Below are positions 53,327 to 64,000 of a stretch of DNA of 64,000 nucleotides, piece by piece (within the stretch, counting starts at the first letter, position 1; each line of letters opens with the position of its first letter). Source of the stretch: Hoeflea phototrophica DFL-43 (GTDB taxonomy: Bacteria > Pseudomonadota > Alphaproteobacteria > Rhizobiales > Rhizobiaceae); the NCBI RefSeq assembly GCF_000154705.2, contig NZ_CM002917.1:2126461-2190460 (forward strand). Direction: 5' to 3'. Below the pieces are notes generated by a model. The model searched no databases, was not told where the DNA came from, and saw only the letters and a list, made by a program, of their open reading frames with translations. The translations under genes and the position numbers were made by a program.

Positions 53327-55288
53327 TTAGAATTCGTCCCACTGCTCTTCTTGTTTCTTCGCTGACGATGCGCCGCCACCAAAGGCCGAGGCGATCTTTG
53401 CGCCAAGTGCCCTTGCGGGTGAAGCTGTCGGCCGCGCATTTGCGGAAGCCGGAGCGGGCGCATTGCCGCGTGCCGGTGACTGGGCCGCAACCCGGCCCGT
53501 AGCGGTGCCGCCGGTCTTGAAACGCTGCACCAGGCTTTCGAGCTTGACAGCCTCGCTGGAGAGGCCCTGCGTGGCAGCATTGGTCTCTTCCACCATCGCC
53601 GCGTTCTGCTGGGTCACCTGATCCATCTGGTTGATGGCCGAGTTGATCTCGCTGAGTGCCGTCGATTGCTCGCGGGCACCGGTCACGATCGAACGGATGT
53701 GATCATTGATCTTGATCACCTGGCCCTCGATCTCACCAAGAGCCACGCCGGTTTCGTTGACCAGCGACACGCCTGCGCCGACCTGGGTCGAGGAGGTCTC
53801 GATCAGGGTCTTGATCTCCTTGGCAGCATTGGCGGAACGGCCGGCCAGTTCACGCACTTCCTGGGCGACCACGGCGAAGCCCCGGCCGGCTTCCCCGGCA
53901 CGCGCTGCTTCCACACCGGCATTCAGCGCCAGCAGGTTGGTCTGGAAGGCGATGTCGTCAATCACCGAGATGATCTGGCTGATGCGGCCAGAGGATTCCT
54001 CGATCTTTTCCATGGCAGAGATGGCGTCCTGGACCACCTTGGCCGACTTCTCGGTACCCGCCTTGGTCGCGCCGACCATATTGCTGGCTTCATCGGCGCG
54101 CTGCTCGGAACTCTTGACCGTCGCGGTGATCTGGTCGAGCGCTGCTGCGGTTTCCTCAAGCGAGGCGGCCTGCTGCTCGGTGCGCTTGGACAGATCATCC
54201 GCCGAGCTGCCGATTTCCGAAGACGACATGCGCACAGCTTCGGTGGTGACTGCGATCTCCTGCATGGTCTCGTTGAGCTTTTCAACAGAGGCGTTGAACT
54301 CGGTGCGCAGCTTCTCGTAGTCCGGAGCAAAGGCTTCGCCGATGCGGTAGGTCAGGTTGCCTGCAGAGAGATTTTCCAGTCCAGCTGTCAGCGCTTCGAT
54401 GACACGCACACGCTCGGCGTCAGCAGCAGCCTGCCGTTCTGCAGCCTCCTGTTCCTGCCGAAGGGACTCTGCTTGCAGCTGCTCCGACTGCTTCCGCGAA
54501 GTCCTGCGATCGAGGGCCGCCTGGCGGAAGAAGGCGACCGACTGTGCCATCTCGCCAATTTCGTCCCTGCGGTCAGCATAGGGGACTTCTTCGGAGTAAT
54601 CGCCAGCTGACAGCTTGCCCATGTAGTCCTTCATGGCCGTCAATGGAAGCACGGCGCGACGACGGAACATGTAGAGGCCGCCAAGGAACATCAGGACTGA
54701 CACTGCGCTTGCCACGACTGTAAGAATTGAAAACGTTCCACTGGTGGTTTGAGCGTTGGTTTCGACGCGTGTGAGGTAAGTAGAGGCCGTGTCTACGAGT
54801 TCATTGACCGCTTTGTCATGCACGTGAAATGTATTGAACAGTTCGCCGAGAGCAATGAGGGCAGCGTTTGCGTCGCCTGACTCCACAGCCGGAATGTATT
54901 GGTCATTCATCACCGACCAGTAAGCATCGCCCTTGACCAGAACATCATCCTGCAGCTTTGCATTGAGCGCGGGGTCGAGCGTAGACTCCTGCCAGTAGAC
55001 CCTCCGCTCTTCGTACAGATCCTTGAGAGTCGCGATCTTCGCGAAATTCTTCTCCTGGATAGTCGGGTGCGCGTTGACCTCATTCGCGAGCATGTAAGAT
55101 TCTACAATGTAAAGTGGCGGAGGAAGAATATCGGCGATAAGGTCCTTGCCATAGACAATGTCTTGGTAGACAGGGCCATTCACTTTCAGTTTGTCAAAAG
55201 CATAGTTCTTGAGCCCGACCGATGCGAGGAGCCCGAGAGTTACGAAAATAGCGAAAGCCATGAGACTGCGACTGATATTCAAGTTCAT
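53327..55288 (-). CDS. Methyl-accepting chemotaxis protein
   Basis: A 653-residue chemoreceptor. TM1 (about 9-28), a ~160-residue periplasmic helical sensor rich in Tyr/Asp, and TM2 (about 187-210) come first. Two HAMP-like segments follow (the first near PLTAMKDYMGKLSAGDY, the second ENLSAGNLTYRIGEAF). The signalling hairpin reads AFQTNLLALNAGVEAARAGEAGRGF. The C-terminus ends W650-D-E-F653, a W-x-x-F tether of the CheR/CheB docking type. Start MNLNISRS at 55288. Sensor ligand unknown. Confidence 0.92.
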   Translation of the reverse strand: MNLNISRSLMAFAIFVTLGLLASVGLKNYAFDKLKVNGPVYQDIVYGKDLIADILPPPLYIVESYMLANEVNAHPTIQEKNFAKIATLKDLYEERRVYWQESTLDPALNAKLQDDVLVKGDAYWSVMNDQYIPAVESGDANAALIALGELFNTFHVHDKAVNELVDTASTYLTRVETNAQTTSGTFSILTVVASAVSVLMFLGGLYMFRRRAVLPLTAMKDYMGKLSAGDYSEEVPYADRRDEIGEMAQSVAFFRQAALDRRTSRKQSEQLQAESLRQEQEAAERQAAADAERVRVIEALTAGLENLSAGNLTYRIGEAFAPDYEKLRTEFNASVEKLNETMQEIAVTTEAVRMSSSEIGSSADDLSKRTEQQAASLEETAAALDQITATVKSSEQRADEASNMVGATKAGTEKSAKVVQDAISAMEKIEESSGRISQIISVIDDIAFQTNLLALNAGVEAARAGEAGRGFAVVAQEVRELAGRSANAAKEIKTLIETSSTQVGAGVSLVNETGVALGEIEGQVIKINDHIRSIVTGAREQSTALSEINSAINQMDQVTQQNAAMVEETNAATQGLSSEAVKLESLVQRFKTGGTATGRVAAQSPARGNAPAPASANARPTASPARALGAKIASAFGGGASSAKKQEEQWDEF

Positions 55289-57118
<1,830 letters not shown>

Positions 57119-57203
57119 TCGCGTTCATTCCGCGTGCAGCGGACTTGCAGCATTTTCGCAGCTGGTGAGACAAGTTCGCTGTAGGTGAGACAAGCAATCA
57201 AAT

Positions 57204-57233
57204 ACAATGCCCGCGCTCCGCGCGGGCATCTTT
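57204..57233 (+). terminator. Hairpin terminator after eno
   Basis: ATGCCCGCGC (57207-57216) pairs perfectly with GCGCGGGCAT (57220-57229) over a TCC loop, then CTTT. It probably ends eno transcription about 90 bp after the stop. Confidence 0.7.
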
Positions 57234-57380
57234 GTATGCGGACCTCGCTATGGTGAGGGCCGAGGCATGCCACTTGGTGGCAACAGGTTCAACTGGCACC
57301 AAGAATCCCGGCAGGAAGCTAACCCATTCTTAAACATGTGGTGGCAGGTTCGAAACATCGCACGGGTAAGGCGTTTTTGA

Positions 57381-57689
57381 ATGCGAACACAGTTTCGGCG
57401 GCAGCAATCCTGGGGGCTCTGGGTCATTCCGGTGCTCTCCATTGGCTGCTTTGTCTATTTCGGGTTTCATTCCTGGCATGGAGACTTCGGGCTCAATGCC
57501 ACGGCGGCGCTTGAGCAGCGTCGGGTGGAGTTGACCGAGCGGCTTGCAACCCTGACTGAACGCAGGCAACATCTGGAAACACGGGTGAAGTTGCTCAGCG
57601 ATGGCATTGTAGAGGCCGACGCGCTCGATGAACGTGCGCGGCTGATGCTCAATGTCGCGCGCGAAGATGAGATTGTGTATTTCAATTGA
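57381..57689 (+). CDS. ftsB: Septum formation initiator FtsB/DivIC-like
   Basis: A 102-residue bitopic membrane protein: one helix (LWVIPVLSIGCFVYFGFHSW, about 13-32), then a periplasmic coiled coil (AALEQRRVELTERLATLTERRQHLETRVKLL) and an ERARLMLNVAREDEIVYF end. It joins FtsL/FtsQ in the divisome. Position between eno and pdhA supports the assignment. Confidence 0.9.
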   Translation: MRTQFRRQQSWGLWVIPVLSIGCFVYFGFHSWHGDFGLNATAALEQRRVELTERLATLTERRQHLETRVKLLSDGIVEADALDERARLMLNVAREDEIVYFN

Positions 57690-57698
57690 TTTAGGTGA

Positions 57699-57717
57699 TT
57701 AACCGAAATTCGGTTAA
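57699..57717. promoter_or_regulatory. Palindrome upstream of the pdh operon
   Basis: TTAACCGAA-A-TTCGGTTAA is a perfect inverted repeat with a one-base centre, 10 bp after the ftsB stop and 119 bp before pdhA, followed by TATAAAG. It could be a regulator site or an ftsB terminator stem without T-run. Confidence 0.45.
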
Positions 57718-57835
57718 TATAAAGAAATCCTAGCAATTTCAATATCTTGAATATCATGGCAGCCATGCATTAATGCGCTTGCTGATGGGTCTGAATTTCC
57801 CTATGGTCAATTAACATGACCACTGGGAGGATGAC

Positions 57836-58873
57836 ATGGCTCCACGGAAAACCGCGACTGCAGCTCCCCGCAAGAAACAGGCCGCGAAAAGCGGACTGAA
57901 CGGCGGGATCACCGAATTCAGCAAAGATGCCGAGCTTGAGGCCTATCGTGAGATGCTCATGATCAGGCGATTCGAAGAGAAGGCCGGACAGCTCTATGGC
58001 ATGGGCTTTATCGGCGGTTTCTGTCACCTTTACATCGGGCAGGAAGCAGTTGTTGTCGGCATGCAGATGTCGCTCAAGGATGGTGATCAGGTGATCACCG
58101 GCTACCGTGACCACGGCCACATGCTTGCAACTGGCATGGAAGCGCGCGGCGTTATGGCCGAGCTCACCGGCCGCCGCGGAGGCTATTCCCGCGGCAAGGG
58201 CGGCTCCATGCACATGTTCTCCAAGGAAAAGAATTTCTACGGCGGCCACGGCATCGTCGGCGGCCAGGTTTCACTCGGCACCGGTCTGGCGTTTGCCAAC
58301 CGCTATCGTGGCAACGACAACGTGTCGCTGACCTATTTTGGCGACGGTGCGGCCAACCAGGGGCAGGTCTACGAGAGCTTCAACATGGCAGCCCTTTGGA
58401 AGTTGCCGGTGGTCTATATCGTCGAGAACAACCGCTACGCCATGGGCACCTCGATTGAGCGCTCGTCAGCGCAGTCGAATTTCTCGCTTCGCGGCAATTC
58501 CTTCGGGATTCCGGGGCATCAGGTCGACGGCATGGATGTGCGTGCGGTTCACGCGGCCGGCGAAGAGGCTGTCGCGCATTGCCGGGCCGGCAAGGGCCCG
58601 ATCATTCTCGAAATGCTCACCTATCGTTACCGTGGCCACTCCATGTCCGATCCTGCCAAGTACCGCACCAAGGACGAAGTCCAGAAGATGCGTGCCGAGC
58701 ATGATCCGATCGAACAGGTCAAGGCGCGTATCCTCGAGATGAAGCACGCCAGCGAAGATGATCTCAAGGCGATAGACAAGAATATCCGGGATGTGGTGGC
58801 TGACTCGGCTGATTTTGCTCAGGCCAATCCGGAGCCGGATGCGTCCGAGCTTTACACCGACATTCTGCTTTAA
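57836..58873 (+). CDS. pdhA: Pyruvate dehydrogenase E1 alpha subunit
   Basis: A 345-residue thiamine-diphosphate enzyme subunit. A Lys/Ala-rich N-terminus precedes the [23 protein letters not shown] start. The ThDP motif is [18 protein letters not shown], with [21 protein letters not shown] ([11 protein letters not shown]) and [15 protein letters not shown]. With PdhB it decarboxylates pyruvate. GGGAGG precedes the ATG; pdhB follows after 14 bp. Confidence 0.96.
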   Translation: MAPRKTATAAPRKKQAAKSGLNGGITEFSKDAELEAYREMLMIRRFEEKAGQLYGMGFIGGFCHLYIGQEAVVVGMQMSLKDGDQVITGYRDHGHMLATGMEARGVMAELTGRRGGYSRGKGGSMHMFSKEKNFYGGHGIVGGQVSLGTGLAFANRYRGNDNVSLTYFGDGAANQGQVYESFNMAALWKLPVVYIVENNRYAMGTSIERSSAQSNFSLRGNSFGIPGHQVDGMDVRAVHAAGEEAVAHCRAGKGPIILEMLTYRYRGHSMSDPAKYRTKDEVQKMRAEHDPIEQVKARILEMKHASEDDLKAIDKNIRDVVADSADFAQANPEPDASELYTDILL

Positions 58874-58887
58874 GGGGAGGGAAAACC

Positions 58888-60273
58888 ATGCCGATTGATA
58901 TCCTGATGCCTGCGCTTTCCCCGACCATGGAAGAGGGCACGCTGTCGAAATGGCTCAAGAACGAAGGTGACAAGGTCGTCTCGGGCGATGTGATCGCCGA
59001 AATTGAAACCGACAAGGCGACGATGGAAGTCGAAGCCGTTGACGAGGGCGTGGTCGGCAAGATCATGGTTCCCGCCGGCACCGAAAACGTCAAGGTCAAC
59101 GCGGTGATCGCAGTCCTGCTGGAAGAGGGCGAGAGCGCCTCCGACATCGGCTCAGCGAAAGCCGCCGAACCTGCGCCTGCACCGGCCGCGGAAGCCCCGG
59201 CTTCTGAACCAGCCGCGACCGCATCTGCGCCTGCTGCCCCGGTCAGCAATATTGCCGCCAGCGATCCTGCCATCCCCGTAGGCACCGAAATGGTGCCAAC
59301 CACCGTACGCGAAGCGCTGCGCGATGCGATGGCCGAGGAAATGCGCGCCAGTGAAGACGTCTTCGTCATGGGCGAGGAAGTGGCCGAGTATCAGGGCGCC
59401 TACAAGATCACCCAGGGCCTTCTCGCCGAATTCGGCTCCAGACGGGTCGTCGACACCCCGATCACCGAACACGGCTTTGCCGGCATCGGTGTTGGCGCTG
59501 CCATGGCCGGCCTGCGCCCGATCGTCGAGTTCATGACCTTCAACTTCGCCATGCAGGCGATCGACCACATCATCAACTCCGCGGCAAAGACACTCTACAT
59601 GTCGGGCGGCCAGATGGGCGCGCCGGTCGTCTTCCGCGGACCCAACGGTGCGGCGGCTCGCGTCGGCGCCCAGCACTCGCAATGCTACGCCGCCTGGTAC
59701 AGCCATATTCCCGGCCTCAAGGTTGTGATGCCCTACACCGCGGCTGACGCCAAGGGCCTGCTAAAGGCAGCGATTCGCGATCCCAACCCGGTGATCTTCC
59801 TCGAGAACGAAATTCTCTACGGCCAGACCTTCGATGTTCCCAAGCTCGATGATTTTGTGCTGCCGATCGGCAAGGCGCGGATTCACAAGCAGGGCAAGGA
59901 TGTCACCATCGTCTCCTTCGGCATCGGCATGAACTATGCGGTCAAGGCCGTCGATGAGCTCTCCAAGCTCGGCATCGATGTCGAATTGATCGATCTGCGC
60001 ACCATCCGTCCGATGGATATGCCCACCGTGATTGAAAGCGTCAAGAAGACCGGTCGCCTGGTCACCGTCGAGGAAGGCTATCCGCAAAACTCCGTCGGCA
60101 CCGAGATTGCCGCCCGCGTCCAGCAACAGGCATTCGATTATCTCGACGCGCCGATCATTACGATCGCGGGCAAGGATGTCCCGATGCCCTACGCCGCAAA
60201 TCTGGAGAAGCTGGCCTTGCCGAATGTTGGCGAAATCGTCGACGCGGTGAAAGCCGTCACCTACACTTCGTAA
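58888..60273 (+). CDS. pdhB: Pyruvate dehydrogenase E1 beta subunit with N-terminal lipoyl domain
   Basis: A 461-residue protein. Residues 1-80 are a lipoyl domain with the lipoylated K43 in IETDKATME, then an Ala/Pro-rich linker (~90-135). The E1-beta fold ([27 protein letters not shown], then [24 protein letters not shown]) follows. An extra lipoyl domain on E1-beta is known in alphaproteobacteria. It shares 44 identical bases with pdhC in the lipoyl region. Confidence 0.96.
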   Translation: MPIDILMPALSPTMEEGTLSKWLKNEGDKVVSGDVIAEIETDKATMEVEAVDEGVVGKIMVPAGTENVKVNAVIAVLLEEGESASDIGSAKAAEPAPAPAAEAPASEPAATASAPAAPVSNIAASDPAIPVGTEMVPTTVREALRDAMAEEMRASEDVFVMGEEVAEYQGAYKITQGLLAEFGSRRVVDTPITEHGFAGIGVGAAMAGLRPIVEFMTFNFAMQAIDHIINSAAKTLYMSGGQMGAPVVFRGPNGAAARVGAQHSQCYAAWYSHIPGLKVVMPYTAADAKGLLKAAIRDPNPVIFLENEILYGQTFDVPKLDDFVLPIGKARIHKQGKDVTIVSFGIGMNYAVKAVDELSKLGIDVELIDLRTIRPMDMPTVIESVKKTGRLVTVEEGYPQNSVGTEIAARVQQQAFDYLDAPIITIAGKDVPMPYAANLEKLALPNVGEIVDAVKAVTYTS

Positions 60274-60288
60274 GAGGAGGACTGAAAG

Positions 60289-61635
60289 ATGCCTATCAAC
60301 ATCACAATGCCTGCTCTTTCGCCAACCATGGAAGAGGGCAACCTCGCCAAGTGGCTGGTCAAGGAAGGTGACAAGATTGGTCCTGGCGACGTGATTGCCG
60401 AAATTGAAACCGACAAGGCGACGATGGAAGTCGAAGCCGTCGATGAAGGCACTGTCGCCAAGATCGTGGTTCCCGGCGGCACCGAAGGTGTCAAAGTCAA
60501 CGCCCTGATTGCCATTCTGGCAGGCGAGGGCGAGAGCGTCGAGGACGCTGCCAAGGGCGGCGGAGACGCGGCACCAGCTCCGGCAACGGCCCCGGCCGAG
60601 GCTCCCAAGGTGGAAGCGGCCCCCGTTGCAGAACCAGCGGCGGCATCTGCTGCTGCACCAATTGCGGCCACACAGGCACCTGCGGCTTCATCATCAGGCG
60701 AGCGCACGTTCTCGTCGCCGCTTGCGCGTCGTATCGCCAAGGATGCCGGCGTTGATGTGGCGCTGATTTCCGGCTCTGGTCCCCATGGCCGCGTGGTCAA
60801 GAAGGACGTCGAAGCGGCTATTGCCGCAGGAACCGGCAAGGCAGCCACTGCTGCTGCGCCAGCCTCTGCAGCAGCACCGGCAGCGGCCCCAAAGGGAATG
60901 TCGGAAGAGGCGGTGTTGAAGAACTTCGCCGAAGACTCCTACGAACTGGTCAAGCACGACGGCATGCGCAAGACCATTGCCCGCCGCCTGCAGGAATCCA
61001 AGCAGACGATCCCGCACTTCTACGTCACCGTGGATTGCGAACTTGATGCGCTGCTGGCCCTTCGTGCACAGATCAACAAGGCAGCGCCGCTTAAGGATGA
61101 CAAGCCGCTCTACAAGGTCTCGGTCAACGACATGGTGATCAAGGCCCTGGCGCTGGCGCTGCGTGATGTGCCCAATGCCAACGTCTCCTGGACCGATGAA
61201 AACATGGTGATGCACAAGCATTCCGATGTTGGCGTCGCCGTGTCGATTCCTGGCGGCCTGATCACTCCGATCATCCGCTCGGCAGAAGAGAAGACACTGT
61301 CAGCCATTTCCAACGAGATGAAGGATCTGGGCAAGCGCGCCAAGGAGCGCAAGCTCAAGCCCGAAGAATACCAGGGCGGCACCACCGCGGTCTCCAACAT
61401 GGGCATGATGGGCGTCAAGGACTTCGCTGCCGTCGTCAATCCACCGCACGCCACCATTCTGGCCGTTGGCGCCGGTGAACAGCGTCCGGTTGTCAAGAAT
61501 GGCGAACTGGCGGTTGCCACCGTGATGAGCGTGACCCTGTCGACCGATCACCGTGCGGTCGATGGCGCGCTCGGTGCCGAACTGCTGGCAGCCTTCAAGG
61601 GCTACATCGAAAGTCCGATGGGGATGCTGGTCTGA
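60289..61635 (+). CDS. pdhC: Dihydrolipoamide acetyltransferase E2
   Basis: A 448-residue core subunit with one lipoyl domain (K43), an Ala/Pro linker, and a peripheral-subunit-binding domain ([33 protein letters not shown]). Catalytic acyltransferase: [14 protein letters not shown] and the [16 protein letters not shown] motif with active His and Asp. It transfers acetyl to CoA. One lipoyl domain here plus one on PdhB replaces multi-lipoyl E2s. Confidence 0.96.
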   Translation: MPINITMPALSPTMEEGNLAKWLVKEGDKIGPGDVIAEIETDKATMEVEAVDEGTVAKIVVPGGTEGVKVNALIAILAGEGESVEDAAKGGGDAAPAPATAPAEAPKVEAAPVAEPAAASAAAPIAATQAPAASSSGERTFSSPLARRIAKDAGVDVALISGSGPHGRVVKKDVEAAIAAGTGKAATAAAPASAAAPAAAPKGMSEEAVLKNFAEDSYELVKHDGMRKTIARRLQESKQTIPHFYVTVDCELDALLALRAQINKAAPLKDDKPLYKVSVNDMVIKALALALRDVPNANVSWTDENMVMHKHSDVGVAVSIPGGLITPIIRSAEEKTLSAISNEMKDLGKRAKERKLKPEEYQGGTTAVSNMGMMGVKDFAAVVNPPHATILAVGAGEQRPVVKNGELAVATVMSVTLSTDHRAVDGALGAELLAAFKGYIESPMGMLV

Positions 61636-61651
61636 TCCGGGAGCGATGGTC

Positions 61652-62290
61652 ATGAAAACCGTTCTTTGTTTCGGTGACTCTCTGACCTGGGGGTATGACG
61701 CGAAAAGCCGCGCCCGGCATGCACTTGAGGATCGTTGGCCATCCGCCCTGGCTGCCGCGCTTGGTGAGGGTGTGCATGTGGTGGCGGACGGGCTCAATGG
61801 CCGGACCACGGTCTTTGATGATCTGACCGGCGATTGCGACCGCAATGGAGGCCGCCTTCTGCCGACCGCGCTGCATGCCAACGCACCGCTCGACCTGGTT
61901 GTCCTCATGCTCGGTTCAAACGACATGAAGCCGATGATCCACGGATCCGCGCATGCGGCATCAAAGGGCATGCGGCGTCTGGTCGATCTGGTGCGTTGCC
62001 ATTCCTGGCCCGTGGAGCAGGAACCGCCGCAGATCCTGGTGGTTTCCCCGCCGGCGCTGGTGGAAACCGCCGATCCCGATTTCGCAGCGATGTTCGAGGG
62101 CGCTGTGCGCGAATCGGCGATGCTCGCCTCGTTCTATGCTGATCTCGCTGACGAGATGGGAGCAGGGTTCTTCGACGCCGGCTCGGTGGCGCAATGCACG
62201 GCCATCGACGGGGTGCATCTTGATGCAACAAACACCCGCAACCTTGGACGCGGTCTTGCACCGGTGGTCAGGCTGTTGCTGGGACAATGA
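61652..62290 (+). CDS. SGNH/GDSL-family hydrolase (arylesterase-like)
   Basis: A 212-residue esterase-like enzyme. Block I CFGDSLTWG contains the Ser nucleophile, GSNDMK is block III, and IDGVHLD supplies the Asp/His pair. ATG 61652 is preferred with GGGAG 9 bp upstream; 61646 is an alternative. It is cytosolic, no signal peptide. Standard passenger between pdhC and lpdA in rhizobia; substrate unknown. Confidence 0.88.
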   Translation: MKTVLCFGDSLTWGYDAKSRARHALEDRWPSALAAALGEGVHVVADGLNGRTTVFDDLTGDCDRNGGRLLPTALHANAPLDLVVLMLGSNDMKPMIHGSAHAASKGMRRLVDLVRCHSWPVEQEPPQILVVSPPALVETADPDFAAMFEGAVRESAMLASFYADLADEMGAGFFDAGSVAQCTAIDGVHLDATNTRNLGRGLAPVVRLLLGQ

Positions 62291-62431
62291 TGTCGAACAT
62301 CGCGGAGGCAAGTCCAATCCTTTGCGAAATAACGACTTATACGGCTATGCGATTGATCAGGGTCAAGGAGGACAGATAGGCCGGGCGGCTAGAGTGCAAT
62401 CATCTTGGTACCCCTTATGAGGAGATGATTG

Positions 62432-62668
62432 ATGTCGCACACGCCCCATGAACTTGCGGAGGAATTCCCCGAACACGTCGCGAAGATGCACGAGCTGAAA
62501 ACGAGCAATGCCCATTTTGCCAAGCTCTTCGATGCCTATCACGACATCAACCGGGCCGTTCACCGCGCCGAAACCAATATTGAGCCGACTGATGATTTCA
62601 ACATGGAATCAATGCGCAAGGAGCGCCTGAAGCTCAAGGACGAAATCTACGGGATGCTGGCGGGATAA
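62432..62668 (+). CDS. YdcH/DUF465-family small protein
   Basis: A 78-residue helical protein: HELAEEFPEHVAKMHELKTSNAHFAKLFDAYHDINRAVHRAE, then MRKERLKLKDEIYGML. This matches the DUF465 coiled-coil pattern. Function unknown in the family. GAGGAG precedes the ATG. It lies in the pdh cluster. Confidence 0.88.
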   Translation: MSHTPHELAEEFPEHVAKMHELKTSNAHFAKLFDAYHDINRAVHRAETNIEPTDDFNMESMRKERLKLKDEIYGMLAG

Positions 62669-62729
62669 ACCGCTTCCGGCCTGCTCCCGCCAAACCGGCC
62701 CGAAACGCCGGACCTAACAGGAGCAGGCC

Positions 62730-63326
62730 GTGCATATTCGCCCAGCCACACGTGCTGACAGCGCCGACATCGCCATACTCGACGACATTGCGTCATCGGG
62801 ACTGGCCTCGCATGTGCTGGAATCGGGTGTGCGCGACGGCAAATATGATCGGCCGCTGGAATTCGGCCGTGACGGCTATGCCTTCATCGATGGACCATAT
62901 TCCTGGAAGAATGTGCTGATTGCAGAAACCGCTGACGGCATTGCCGGCATGTCGCTCTCGTTTGAGCTGACCGGCGGCCTTGGCGATTCCGGTTTGCCTG
63001 ATCCCGTGCTGGAGCCGCTCGAAGGGCTTAAGGCACAGGCTGTCGGTACCCGGTTGATCGACAGCGTCGCCGTCTATACCCGCTTTCGCGGTCAGGGCAT
63101 CGGCCGGGCGCTGGTCGAGGCTGAGCTCGCCCGCGCAACCGGCCCGTCTTCGATTATGACAGACAGCGCAAATGCCCGCGCCTTGTCGCTCTATCAAAGC
63201 CTGGGCTTTGAAGAGCAGGCCCGCGCGCCACTTGTCGCTTTTTCACCAAACCAAACCGCCACACAATGGGTGCTGCTGACGCGGCCTGCAGTATATGTGT
63301 GTGGCGCGCCGGCATCCGCCCACTGA
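62730..63326 (+). CDS. GNAT-family N-acetyltransferase
   Basis: A 198-residue acetyltransferase: MHIRPATRADSADIAILDD opening, acetyl-CoA motif YTRFRGQGIGRALVEAEL (about residues 112-129), and a SLYQSLGFEEQARAPL end. GTG start with AGGAG upstream. Substrate unknown; located directly before lpdA. Confidence 0.9.
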   Translation: MHIRPATRADSADIAILDDIASSGLASHVLESGVRDGKYDRPLEFGRDGYAFIDGPYSWKNVLIAETADGIAGMSLSFELTGGLGDSGLPDPVLEPLEGLKAQAVGTRLIDSVAVYTRFRGQGIGRALVEAELARATGPSSIMTDSANARALSLYQSLGFEEQARAPLVAFSPNQTATQWVLLTRPAVYVCGAPASAH

Positions 63327-63338
63327 GGAGACTGTTCC

Positions 63339-64000
63339 ATGGCCAATAACTACGACGTCATCATCATCGGTTCGGGCCCCGGCGGCTACATCGCAGCCAT
63401 CCGCGCAGCTCAGCTGGGCCTGAAGACCGCCGTGGTCGAGCGCGAGCACCTGGCCGGCATCTGCTCCAACTGGGGCTGCATTCCAACCAAGGCGCTGCTG
63501 CGCTCTGCCGAGGTTCTCCATCTCTCCGAGCACGCCAAGAATTATGGTCTCAAGCTCGAAGGCACCGTGATCCCGGATCTTGAAGCCATCGTCAAGCGCT
63601 CGCGCGGCATCGCCGAGCGGATGAATGGCGGCGTCGGCTTCTTGATGAAAAAGAACAAGATCGATGTGATCTGGGGCGAGGCGAAACTCACCAAGCCTGG
63701 CGAGATCGTGGTCGGCAAGATGACCAAGAAGGTCGTCGAGCCGCAGGCCCCATTGCCCAAGAACACGCTGGGCGAGGGGACCTACACCGCAAAGCACATC
63801 ATCGTCGCCACCGGCGCGCGCCCACGCGCTTTGCCGGGCATCGAGCCCGACGGCAAGCTGATCTGGACCTATTTCGAGGCCATGAAGCCAGAGAAGATGC
63901 CAAAGTCGCTTCTGGTCATGGGCTCCGGCGCCATCGGCATCGAGTTCGCATCGTTCTACCGCACCATGGGTGTGGATGTGACCGTGGTCGAAGTGATGAA
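63339..64000 (+). CDS. lpdA: Dihydrolipoamide dehydrogenase E3, 5' part (partial)
   Basis: The first 220 residues are visible; the gene runs off the window. FAD motif IIIGSGPGGYIAAIRAAQ, redox disulfide C42-S-N-W-G-C47 and the start of the NAD domain (MGSGAIGIEFASFYRTMG) are present. It reoxidises lipoyl groups of PdhB/PdhC. GAGGAG precedes the ATG. The N-x-V-G seen between the Cys residues in many E3s reads SNWG here, which is the form common in rhizobial pdh-linked E3. Confidence 0.95.
   Translation, partial: MANNYDVIIIGSGPGGYIAAIRAAQLGLKTAVVEREHLAGICSNWGCIPTKALLRSAEVLHLSEHAKNYGLKLEGTVIPDLEAIVKRSRGIAERMNGGVGFLMKKNKIDVIWGEAKLTKPGEIVVGKMTKKVVEPQAPLPKNTLGEGTYTAKHIIVATGARPRALPGIEPDGKLIWTYFEAMKPEKMPKSLLVMGSGAIGIEFASFYRTMGVDVTVVEVM

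Noticed and set aside
57164..57194. Direct repeat GGTGAGACAAG (57164-57174 and 57184-57194) after eno
   Set aside because: Two short copies 20 bp apart; no further copies or spacing pattern to suggest an array or regulator.

Overview
The window looks like chromosome of a Hyphomicrobiales (Rhizobiales) alphaproteobacterium, most likely from the Rhizobiaceae/Hoeflea neighbourhood. The evidence is gene order. It carries ppiD-trpD-trpC-moaC-moeA divergent from tpiA-secG-pyrG, then kdsA-eno-ftsB-pdhA-pdhB-pdhC-lpdA, with a lipoyl domain fused to the E1-beta subunit. This is the family's usual arrangement. The genus is an inference from synteny and GC-rich coding bias, not proven. I found no rRNA, tRNA or CRISPR array.

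Bases 1-17.8 kb form a carbohydrate-uptake island. It starts with the end of a beta-hydroxyacid dehydrogenase and a small alpha/beta-barrel protein. Three LacI-family regulators, two ribose/fructose-type ABC importers and one UgpC/MsmK-type ABC importer follow. The third importer is translationally coupled to a cytochrome b561-like membrane protein, then come an SMP-30 lactonase and a GlcG/HbpS-like protein. A GTTACCGGTAAC-type operator recurs in front of the first and third importers. Stem-loops sit beside each substrate-binding-protein gene.

Bases 17.8-18.6 kb are a scar: a 52-bp perfect palindrome, a GntR/FCD regulator remnant and a dipeptide-binding-protein remnant.

Bases 18.6-30.6 kb hold a catabolic island: a TRAP importer, a MarR regulator and an eight-gene, almost fully overlapping operon. 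The operon encodes a Rieske oxygenase system (reductase, alpha, beta), an acyl-CoA ligase, a thiolase-fold protein lacking the nucleophilic Cys, a DUF35 protein fused to a degenerate SDR domain, a cyclase-family hydrolase and a canonical SDR. My reading is uptake and dioxygenation of an aromatic or cyclic carboxylate, CoA activation, then carbon-carbon cleavage by a DUF35-dependent retro-aldolase. The substrate is unknown. This is the best candidate here for an undescribed system.

Bases 30.6-40 kb are mixed accessory DNA: MOSC protein, amidase, NmrA-like protein, nitronate monooxygenase and an AraC regulator. They also include an IS3-family element that truncates an iron-type ABC ATPase, an SDR and two degraded genes.

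Bases 40-64 kb are core genome: molybdopterin and tryptophan biosynthesis, PpiD, triosephosphate isomerase, SecG, CTP synthase, a lipoprotein D,D-carboxypeptidase, KdsA, a chemoreceptor, enolase, FtsB and the pyruvate dehydrogenase operon. The window ends inside lpdA.
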